Positions 14,057 through 19,757 of a stretch of DNA of 45,684 nt are shown piece after piece. This DNA is from a virus. The stretch lies in the IMG/VR virus record IMGVR_UViG_3300034117_002487, positions 1 to 45,684 of that record, one strand, 5' to 3'. The number at the start of each line of letters is the position of its first letter. The stretch's first letter is position 1. A model generated the notes under the pieces. That model ran no database searches. It was not told where the DNA came from and saw only the letters and a program-made list of their open reading frames with translations. The position numbers and the translations under genes are program-made.

Positions 14057-15460
14057 ATGGCTTGGCATGCGAGGATCAGCGCATCCTCAATGAAGCGGGT
14101 GCTTAAGTGCCCAGGTTCCGTGGCGCTGATCGAGGGGATGCCAAAGCACTTGCGTCGTCCGTCCGGTGAGGCTGCCCGTCTCGGGACGGCGGCGCATGGT
14201 CTTGGGGAATACTGCCTGCGGCAGGGCCTTAAGACCAGCTATGACCTGCTTGGCGGATGGGTCGGCCTTGACGCCCACGAGGATGCCCAGGTGTGGCTGC
14301 CCAATGAAGACAATGAGGCGGAGAAGTTCTTCTTCAAACACATCTATCCCATCGACGAGGATATGTGTGCAGCGGTCGACGTCTACCTGCGGGTGGTTGC
14401 GGAAGAGGCTGCCAAGCTCGGCGCACCGGAGCTGCTCATCGAAAAGCGGTTTGACCTGGATTGGCTTCGCCCTGACTTGGGAGGCACGTCCGACTGCAAC
14501 ATCTATGAGTTCCTTGGCACGCTGGTAGTCATTGACTACAAGCACGGCCAGGGCGTGGCGGTTGACGTCAATGACAACCCGCAGATGCTCACATATGCCC
14601 TTGGGTCTGCCAAGGAGTTCGACTGGCTGTTTGACAAGCTGATCCTCATCATTGTGCAGCCTCGCTGTCCCCACCTCGAAGGTGGCGTCCGGCGATGGGA
14701 AACCACCAAAGAACGTCTGCAGGCCTTCCAGGGCGAAGTCGCCGTCGGGTATGACAAAGTGATGCAGGCCGGGTCTGACCTGGCCGAGGCAGAAGCCGAG
14801 TTTGGCAAAGGTGTCATCCCCGAGTGGTGGGCCAATGAATATCTGGAGCCTGGCGAACATTGCACTTTTTGTGATCGCAATGGCCCGCTTTGTCCCAAAA
14901 TGACTGAACGCATCCAGGCTCTTGCAAAGGCCGACTTTGCGGACGTCATGGAAGATGACGAGGTGCTGACCAAGCAACTTCCTCAGGACCCGGATGAGCT
15001 GCTCAACGACCAAGTGGCGGTTGAACTGGCTACGGTCCTTGACTGGATACCTGCGCTTGATCGGTTCATCAAGGCCGCAAAAAGCCTGGCTTTCCAACAC
15101 GCTGCTGCCGGCCACAAGGTTCCTGGTCATAAGCTTGTCGAAGGACGCTCGGTGCGAAAGATTGTCGTGCCTGAGGCGACTGTCGTCGAGAAGGTCACGG
15201 CCCTTGGCATCGCGAAGGATCGGCTATATGAGCCGCCGAAGCTGAAAAGCCCGGCTCAGCTCGAGAAGCTCGGCAAAGAGGTCAAGAAGCTGGTCAATGG
15301 TGTGGCCGGTGAAGATGGCCTATGGGCAGTGGAGCCTTTGGCAATGAAGGGCAAGGGCAGCTTATCTCTTGTGCCGGATAGCAATCCCAAGCCCGAGGTT
15401 ACTCTTGACCCCACAGCAGACTTCGCAGGTATTGAGGAGGATGATGGGGATGACGGCTGA
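14057..15460 (+). CDS. DUF2800 Cas4/RecB-like nuclease
   Basis: 467 residues. PD-(D/E)XK nuclease of the DUF2800 family: N-terminal SSMKRVLKCPGSV with the first Cys, GTAAHGLGEYCL with the conserved His, GGTSDCN and VVIDYKHGQG as the catalytic D and D-x-K, then a Gln-containing helix (NPQMLTYALG). The Cys cluster CTFCDRNGPLC near the middle would complete a Cas4-like iron-sulfur site with the N-terminal Cys. Such phage nucleases act in recombination with the DUF2815 SSB, encoded two genes downstream. Start supported by AAGGA upstream. The C-terminal third is charged and probably flexible. Confidence 0.85.
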   Translation: MAWHARISASSMKRVLKCPGSVALIEGMPKHLRRPSGEAARLGTAAHGLGEYCLRQGLKTSYDLLGGWVGLDAHEDAQVWLPNEDNEAEKFFFKHIYPIDEDMCAAVDVYLRVVAEEAAKLGAPELLIEKRFDLDWLRPDLGGTSDCNIYEFLGTLVVIDYKHGQGVAVDVNDNPQMLTYALGSAKEFDWLFDKLILIIVQPRCPHLEGGVRRWETTKERLQAFQGEVAVGYDKVMQAGSDLAEAEAEFGKGVIPEWWANEYLEPGEHCTFCDRNGPLCPKMTERIQALAKADFADVMEDDEVLTKQLPQDPDELLNDQVAVELATVLDWIPALDRFIKAAKSLAFQHAAAGHKVPGHKLVEGRSVRKIVVPEATVVEKVTALGIAKDRLYEPPKLKSPAQLEKLGKEVKKLVNGVAGEDGLWAVEPLAMKGKGSLSLVPDSNPKPEVTLDPTADFAGIEEDDGDDG

Positions 15461-15731
15461 AAAGCTCGACGAGACCGATGAGGTCACAAGGGCTCAGTTG
15501 GTCATGGCTAAGAGGTTTGTAGGCCAACGGTGCCTGCTTGACCCCCAAGTCGTATCCCCACTTCGTCTGATATGGCGGGGCTTTCAGGATTGGGCAAAGC
15601 CAATTGGCGTTAAGCCGAGTGCGGTTGCTCTGCGGGCCTTATTGGACGCATCGCCGTGGGCGCGGGTTGAAGAGAGGAATGGTAAAGGCCGCATTAAGAC
15701 AGTGGTCCATGGGGTTAGCCTCAAAGCGTAA
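15450..15731 (+). CDS. Hypothetical protein, primase C-terminal-domain-like
   Basis: 93 residues from ATG 15450, with GAGGAGG 9 bases upstream; ATG 15441 and 15444 are too close to it. Pattern FVGQRCLLDPQ, then LIWRGFQDWAKPIGVKPSAVALRALL resembles the small helix-turn-helix domain at the end of phage and plasmid primases (P4 type). It is probably a DNA-binding accessory protein made between the nuclease and SSB genes. Confidence 0.55.
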   Translation: MTAEKLDETDEVTRAQLVMAKRFVGQRCLLDPQVVSPLRLIWRGFQDWAKPIGVKPSAVALRALLDASPWARVEERNGKGRIKTVVHGVSLKA

Positions 15732-15789
15732 CAGGGTGAGCTCGACCCATTCGGGCTATCAATAGCAAGCAAGAAAGTGAGAAAGCAAA

Positions 15790-16350
15790 ATGGCTTTTGT
15801 GAAACTCGTCACTCCAGTATTCCGTGCATCATTCCCGCAGCTCTTCGTCCCAAAGGCTATGCAGGAAGGTCAGACGCCCAAGTATAGCGTATCTGCTGTC
15901 TTTGAGCCAAGCAAGTTCAATGAAGCGGACAAAAAGCGTTGGGCGGCTATTCTTGAATTGCTCGATGCAACCTCGCTCGAGAAGTTCAAAAAGAAGGTCA
16001 ACGATCTGCCTGGCAACTTCAAGCGCGCAATCCGCGACGGTGCTGAAAAGGCCGATCTGGAAGGCTACGGTGAAGGCAAGGTTTTTGCCAATCTGTCATC
16101 CAAGCTGAAGCCTGGTGTCGTTGACGCTGAAGGCAACGACATGGAAGCGGATGACATCTATCCTGGCTGTTATATGCGCGCCACGGTTTCGGCTTATGCC
16201 TATGACCAGGGCGGCGGCAAGGGCATTGCGCTCGGCCTCCAGAATATCCGTTTCGTCCGCGATGGTGAGCGCCTCGATGCTCGCACCGACGCCGGCGAGG
16301 ACTTCAAGGACGTCGAGGACGACCGCGACGAGGCTGATCCCCTGGGCTGA
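15790..16350 (+). CDS. Single-stranded DNA-binding protein (DUF2815)
   Basis: 186 residues. Matches the DUF2815 family, considered the phage SSB related to T7 gp2.5: MAFVKLVTPVFRASFPQLFVP, KYSVSAVFEP, a Tyr/Asp-rich core (YPGCYMRATVSAYAYDQG) and ALGLQNIRFVRDGERL. The tail is very acidic and ends DEADPLG, as expected of an SSB interaction tail. The same last four residues occur on the protein at 24459-24737. It coats ssDNA and recruits replication partners. Confidence 0.85.
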   Translation: MAFVKLVTPVFRASFPQLFVPKAMQEGQTPKYSVSAVFEPSKFNEADKKRWAAILELLDATSLEKFKKKVNDLPGNFKRAIRDGAEKADLEGYGEGKVFANLSSKLKPGVVDAEGNDMEADDIYPGCYMRATVSAYAYDQGGGKGIALGLQNIRFVRDGERLDARTDAGEDFKDVEDDRDEADPLG

Positions 16351-16427
16351 TCGAGGCTGGATGGCGCTGCCCTTTCAACGCCGGGTAGTTTTTAATGGGG
16401 CGGCTTAATAGCCCGGCCAACCAAAAA

Positions 16428-16460
16428 GAAGAGGCAAGCAGAAATGCTTGCCTCTTTACT
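16428..16460 (+). terminator. Terminator after the SSB gene
   Basis: Perfect 13-bp stem AAAGAGGCAAGCA (16428-16440) and TGCTTGCCTCTTT (16445-16457) with a GAAA tetraloop, followed by ACTATATAC. It closes the 12260-16350 transcript and directly precedes the RNA-gene promoter. Confidence 0.85.
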
Positions 16461-16461
16461 A

Positions 16462-16490
16462 TATACAATCCAGGATTTCCTAGGCATAAT
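16462..16490 (+). promoter_or_regulatory. Promoter of the tmRNA-tRNA unit
   Basis: TATACA (16462-16467), 17-base spacer, CATAAT (16485-16490). The -35 box is a variant of the TTTACW boxes elsewhere; TTTACT (16455-16460) is also present but 24 bases from the -10. Predicted start near 16497, just before the tmRNA acceptor piece. Confidence 0.6.
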
Positions 16491-16510
16491 ATAAAAGTGA
16501 ACTGTTTGAC

Positions 16511-16563
16511 TTTAGGTCGGCAGCTTGCGCAAGACCGGGGTGCAACTCCCCGCACCTCCACCA
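16511..16563 (+). ncRNA. ssrA: Permuted tmRNA, acceptor piece
   Basis: Upstream half of a circularly permuted tmRNA gene. T arm: CGGGG (16536-16540), loop TGCAACT, CCCCG (16548-16552). Acceptor 3-prime strand CACCTCC (16553-16559), discriminator A, encoded CCA at 16561-16563. The acceptor strand pairs with GGGGGTG at 16627-16633 and places a G3-U70 pair, the alanine identity element recognised by AlaRS. The 5-prime end is an estimate. The mature RNA is expected to be in two pieces, as in alphaproteobacteria. Confidence 0.85.
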
Positions 16564-16626
16564 TCTGCTGCGGTTTGAGGCGCTCGCCTCTTCCCGTCGT
16601 CCTGGCCTTAGGCCGCAGCAGTTGAC
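16564..16626 (+). ncRNA. Intervening segment of the permuted tmRNA precursor
   Basis: 63 bases between the CCA end and the 5-prime acceptor strand. CTGCTGCGG and CCGCAGCAG close a 9-bp stem that continues the acceptor stem and brings both halves together; CGAGCGCCTC-type pairing lies inside (GAGGCG with CGCCTC). This segment is removed in mature permuted tmRNAs. Confidence 0.7.
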
Positions 16627-16816
16627 GGGGGTGAACTAGGATCGATTGCGTCGGCGAGGATTTGGATAGGTTCACGGCATGGCTGCCTTATAGGCCAAAA
16701 ACGTAAATGTCAACGATAACGACATGTTCGAGGACGTCCGCCTCGCCGCGTAAGCGGTGACCTGACGTTTGTTCGATCTGCGGTATGGGTTCCACCGTAT
16801 CACCCAACGGACCCAT
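16627..16816 (+). ncRNA. ssrA: Permuted tmRNA, coding piece with degradation tag
   Basis: Begins with the acceptor 5-prime strand GGGGGTG, followed by GAACTAGGATCGATTGCG, the tmRNA D-region consensus. The tag reading frame is at 16694-16753: (A)KNVNVNDNDMFEDVRLAA then TAA. It ends in -RLAA, a ClpXP-type degron, and contains Asn-Asp-Asn as in alphaproteobacterial tags. A helix ATGGGT-CC / GG-ACCCAT (16785-16816) lies downstream. The exact 3-prime end cannot be set by eye. Confidence 0.85.
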
Positions 16817-16823
16817 TTCACTC

Positions 16824-16921
16824 CCTACCGGGGTGGAGGAGCGCATTGCAATGAGACGGCTTTATGCCTACGAATGTTGCAAGTGTTTCCGACCACCACG
16901 GTGCCCCTCCATCTCGGTAGG
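16824..16921 (+). ncRNA. Unidentified structured RNA candidate
   Basis: A 16-bp helix (16824-16839 with 16906-16921, two G-U pairs, no mismatch) encloses 66 bases containing further short helices (GGC-TTTAT-GCC; two TTGCAA copies). It lies between the tmRNA coding piece and the tRNA. It could be the 3-prime part of the tmRNA coding RNA, a processing domain or a separate small RNA. No protein is encoded here. Confidence 0.55.
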
Positions 16922-16930
16922 CAGTGATTA

Positions 16931-17007
16931 CAGGGCGTAGCGCAGTCTGGTAGCGTGTGCGGTTTGGAACCGTGAGGTCGTAGGTTCAAATCCTACCGCC
17001 CTGACCA
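16931..17007 (+). tRNA. tRNA-Pro (anticodon UGG)
   Basis: Full cloverleaf: acceptor stem CAGGGCG / CGCCCTG, D arm with CTGGTAGCG, anticodon arm TGCGG-TTTGGAA-CCGTG giving anticodon TGG, T arm GTAGG-TTCAAAT-CCTAC, discriminator A and encoded CCA. UGG can read all proline codons by wobble. It is the only tRNA in the window and shares the transcript with the tmRNA. Confidence 0.95.
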
Positions 17008-17033
17008 ATATCCTCGTTGGCACCACTTGGGCT

Positions 17034-17070
17034 GAAAGGGCGGATCGAAAGGTCCGCCCTTTCTAGTTTT
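17034..17070 (+). terminator. Terminator of the tmRNA-tRNA unit
   Basis: Stem GAAAGGGCGGA (17034-17044) with TCCGCCCTTTC (17053-17063), 8-base loop, then TAGTTTTGC. Follows the tRNA by 27 bases. Confidence 0.85.
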
Positions 17071-17086
17071 GCTCGCCTCTTTTGCT

Positions 17087-17115
17087 TTTACTTCTGGCCA
17101 AGGCCGAGACATAAG
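17087..17115 (+). promoter_or_regulatory. Promoter TTTACT-N17-CATAAG
   Basis: TTTACT (17087-17092), 17-base spacer, CATAAG (17110-17115), placed right after the terminator. Leader of about 45 bases to the ATG at 17167. Matches the class at 1552 and 4976. Confidence 0.65.
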
Positions 17116-17166
17116 ATGTTCAAGCAAACTGAAACGGAGGACGAGCATGGACCGAGGAGAACTGAT

Positions 17167-18531
17167 ATGCCGCTGATCCAATACAAAGTGTGGCGGCCCA
17201 CTGATGATGTGCTGCAGGTGGTTCATCAGGCCAACGAAATCATTGATGAGCTCCAGCAGGAAGGCTATACGCTGACCTTGCGCCAGCTCTACTACCAATT
17301 CATTGGTCGTGGTCTTTTCACTGAGAACACGGAGCGGCAATACAAGCGGCTCGGTCGGATTGTCACTGATGCCCGTGAAGGCGGCTTTATGGACTGGGAC
17401 GCAATCGAAGATCGTGGGCGGAGTTGCTACTTCAACAACTACAACGACGATCCTCTCAAGCTGCTCAAGCGCATCGAGTATGGCCTTGGCCGAGACCCTT
17501 GGCAGGACCAGGAAGTCTACCTCGAGTGCTGGATCGAGAAGCAATCGCTTGAGCCGGTTCTTGCCCGCCCCTGTCAGAAGCGCCGTGCGCCTTACATGGC
17601 TTGCAAGGGCTATCTGTCCGCCAGCGAGGCATATCGTGCCGGCTTGCGCTTCCAGCGCGCAATCGCCAAAGGCAAACGGCCGATCCTCATCCACTTAGGC
17701 GACCACGATCCAAGTGGTATGGACATGACCCGCGATAATGGCGAGCGCCTGGAAATGTTTGCTCGCTATGGTGTTGAGGTCGTTCGAGTGGCTTTGAACA
17801 TGGATCAGGTCAAGCAGTTCAACCCGCCGCCGATGCCGTCCAAGACTCAAGACAGCCGTGAGAAGAGCTATCGCGCTCTGCATGGTGGAAGCAGCTGGGA
17901 ATTGGACGCTCTCCAGCCCCGGGTCATCACGCAACTGATCCTGGATGCTATCGACCAGCACATCGACACAAAGGTGTGGGAAGAGTCGATGGAGGCGGAG
18001 CGGAAAATGCGTGAGGAAAGTGGCCTTTCGTTCTTCGCGGACCGATACGAGGAGCTACGTATGCTCGCCACTTCGCCCGAGAAGCCTCTCGAGCGCCTGG
18101 CAGCACTGTCTGCCCTTGTAGAAGAGGTGCGTGATAGCCTCCACGAGTTGGGGTCGGCTACTGTCACCCTGCCTGGACGCATCACTGACTTGCTTCGGCC
18201 GCCGTTGCAAGACGGGGTAAAGGGTATCAGCCATACCCAGTTGCCCTTCAGCGGGACCAAGGAAGCAAAGGAGGCCTTCTGTGAGGGCTTTGGTTTTGCC
18301 AAGGACCTGGTAACTCCAATGACCAATCTCACAACGCCGGAAGAATTGCCTGATATGCGTGAGAAGCGCACGACGGCTTATTCACTGGCAGACCAACTCG
18401 AGCGGGCAAATACCCCGATCCCCTTTGAACGGGTAGAGCCGGCTGAGGAAGAGGACCCCAATACCCTCGACCTTGAAGACCCGGACGCGGAGGACCAGGA
18501 TTACGGCCTGGGCCCTGTTCGTGGCGAGTAG
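17167..18531 (+). CDS. Spo11/Top6A-like TOPRIM protein, orphan A subunit
   Basis: 454 residues from ATG 17167, preceded by AGGAG. N-terminal winged-helix-like part has LTLRQLYYQFIGRG (36-49), placing a Tyr pair (42-43) where Top6A and Spo11 carry the catalytic Tyr (R-x-x-Y-Y). The TOPRIM part has CWIEK with Glu124 and Lys125, GYLSASEAY (149-157) and LGDHDPSGMDM (178-188) with the D-x-D metal site. This is the order expected of a DNA-cleaving type IIB topoisomerase A subunit. No GHKL ATPase B subunit is present in the window. The acidic C-terminal tail is unusual. Enzymatic cleavage is inferred, not known. Confidence 0.65.
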   Translation: MPLIQYKVWRPTDDVLQVVHQANEIIDELQQEGYTLTLRQLYYQFIGRGLFTENTERQYKRLGRIVTDAREGGFMDWDAIEDRGRSCYFNNYNDDPLKLLKRIEYGLGRDPWQDQEVYLECWIEKQSLEPVLARPCQKRRAPYMACKGYLSASEAYRAGLRFQRAIAKGKRPILIHLGDHDPSGMDMTRDNGERLEMFARYGVEVVRVALNMDQVKQFNPPPMPSKTQDSREKSYRALHGGSSWELDALQPRVITQLILDAIDQHIDTKVWEESMEAERKMREESGLSFFADRYEELRMLATSPEKPLERLAALSALVEEVRDSLHELGSATVTLPGRITDLLRPPLQDGVKGISHTQLPFSGTKEAKEAFCEGFGFAKDLVTPMTNLTTPEELPDMREKRTTAYSLADQLERANTPIPFERVEPAEEEDPNTLDLEDPDAEDQDYGLGPVRGE

Positions 18532-18748
18532 GGTTCGCGACTTGATTGACTACCTCCAGGGAACCTGCAAGTCCCTAGAGGAAGGTCTGGAGCAGATGGG
18601 TATCAGCGAGCTCACACAAGATGAGCACGCGGTCCTGGATGGAGAGATATTCTGCTGCGACACTTGCAGTTGGTGGTGCGAAGCTTGTGAGGAGGCTGAA
18701 GAGTTTCCAGGCTGCTGCACAGAGTGCCATCCTGAAGAAGACGAGTAA
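18521..18748 (+). CDS. Small Cys-rich, zinc-binding-like protein
   Basis: 75 residues if it starts at GTG 18521, overlapping the upstream gene by 11 bases; TTG 18542 and ATG 18596 are alternatives, so the start is uncertain. The helical part SLEEGLEQMGISELTQDEHAVLDGEIF precedes a dense Cys cluster (FCCDTCSWWCEACEE, then GCCTEC), with four or more CxxC-type pairs suited to one or two zinc ions. Function unknown. Confidence 0.6.
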   Translation: MASRVRDLIDYLQGTCKSLEEGLEQMGISELTQDEHAVLDGEIFCCDTCSWWCEACEEAEEFPGCCTECHPEEDE

Positions 18749-18797
18749 CAAGGTGCCGAATGATTATCGGCTTGACAACAAGAAAGGAGAATACCCC

Positions 18798-19139
18798 ATG
18801 AGTGACATTTTCAAGGCCCTTGGGTGGGCTCTGCTTGGCCTGCTGGCTCTTGCAGGCATTACCTTTGGCCTCAACGCCATCGGCTTGGCCAGCTTCAGCT
18901 TCTGGGCGCCCAAGTATGAAGAAGCCCGGCGGGAAGTCGTCCAGCAATCGATCCGTCGCCAGGAAGGCGTCAACGAAGGCCTGGCTGCTCTCTGCCTGAA
19001 CATGCGGACCGAACAGGACCCCGCATCGAAGAAGGCCTTCGCCAACATGATCGTGGTCCAGGCCGGCGCCACGGGCACGTCTCTTACAGCGGACAGTCTT
19101 CGCTGCAAGACAGAGGCAGAGCGCGAGCTCGGTCTCTAA
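18798..19139 (+). CDS. Membrane protein
   Basis: 113 residues after AAAGGAG. One transmembrane helix at about 5-28 (LGWALLGLLALAGITFGLNAIGL), then a soluble, helical, charged part with two Cys (LAALCLNMR, LRCKTE). Not recognised. It is adjacent to a lipoprotein gene, so both may act at the envelope. Confidence 0.7.
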   Translation: MSDIFKALGWALLGLLALAGITFGLNAIGLASFSFWAPKYEEARREVVQQSIRRQEGVNEGLAALCLNMRTEQDPASKKAFANMIVVQAGATGTSLTADSLRCKTEAERELGL

Positions 19140-19181
19140 GCCCGGCAACCCAAACGTCAACAGATCAAAGGAGACCAACCA

Positions 19182-19688
19182 ATGCGTAAGATTACCACTT
19201 TCCTGGGGCTGCTTGCCCTGTCCATGCTCGCTGCCTGCGGCCAGCCCACTCCCTCGGCTGAACGTCAGCAGCAGGAAGCCACCAACCAACTTCTGGCAGA
19301 TGCCGAAGCCCGGGTTGGCATGCCCCGCGTCACCAACTTCACCGAGAAGCGGCTGGCGAACCAGATCATGGAACTGCGAGACCAGCCCAACCTCTCGACC
19401 TATACCTATACGGTCGACATGAACGGGCGTTCGCACTGTCTCGGTCGGTCGATCGGGTTCGGCCTGCCCTACACGACGCAGATCACCAACCCGCAGAAGC
19501 TCGGCACTGCATATCAGTCGCCCTACACGGTGCCGCAGGCTGAACCGAACGGGCTCTATTCGTCGGACAGCACAAATGCGACCTGGGTCCTGCTGGTGGG
19601 GGCAGATGGCCGGCCGAAGCCCGCCTATATCGAGAGCGATGTGACCGTCACGCTGGAACCGCTGCGGACAGCCGCAACACCCTGCTAA
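19182..19688 (+). CDS. Lipoprotein
   Basis: 168 residues after AAAGGAG. Signal peptide with lipobox LAAC (Cys at 19), so it is lipid-modified and anchored in the envelope. The mature part begins with a Gln/Glu-rich helix and continues as a beta-rich domain. Phage lipoproteins made early or mid infection often block receptors (superinfection exclusion), a possible but unproven role here. The terminator hairpin at 19713 follows. Confidence 0.75.
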   Translation: MRKITTFLGLLALSMLAACGQPTPSAERQQQEATNQLLADAEARVGMPRVTNFTEKRLANQIMELRDQPNLSTYTYTVDMNGRSHCLGRSIGFGLPYTTQITNPQKLGTAYQSPYTVPQAEPNGLYSSDSTNATWVLLVGADGRPKPAYIESDVTVTLEPLRTAATPC

Positions 19689-19712
19689 CCGACCATCGAT
19701 CGGCATGAATGG

Positions 19713-19757
19713 TTGAGGGACGATAGCCTTAGAGGCTATCGTCCCTCAATGCTTATT
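19713..19757 (+). terminator. 16-bp perfect hairpin, terminator and start-codon hairpin
   Basis: TTGAGGGACGATAGCC (19713-19728), loop TTAGA, GGCTATCGTCCCTCAA (19734-19749), followed by TGCTTATTT. It ends the lipoprotein transcript. Its last base is the A of the polymerase ATG, so the same structure touches the next start codon. Confidence 0.8.

Noticed and set aside
14087-15130. Minus-strand ORF of 347 residues
   Set aside because: Opposite the DUF2800 nuclease gene, whose conserved motifs fix the coding strand.
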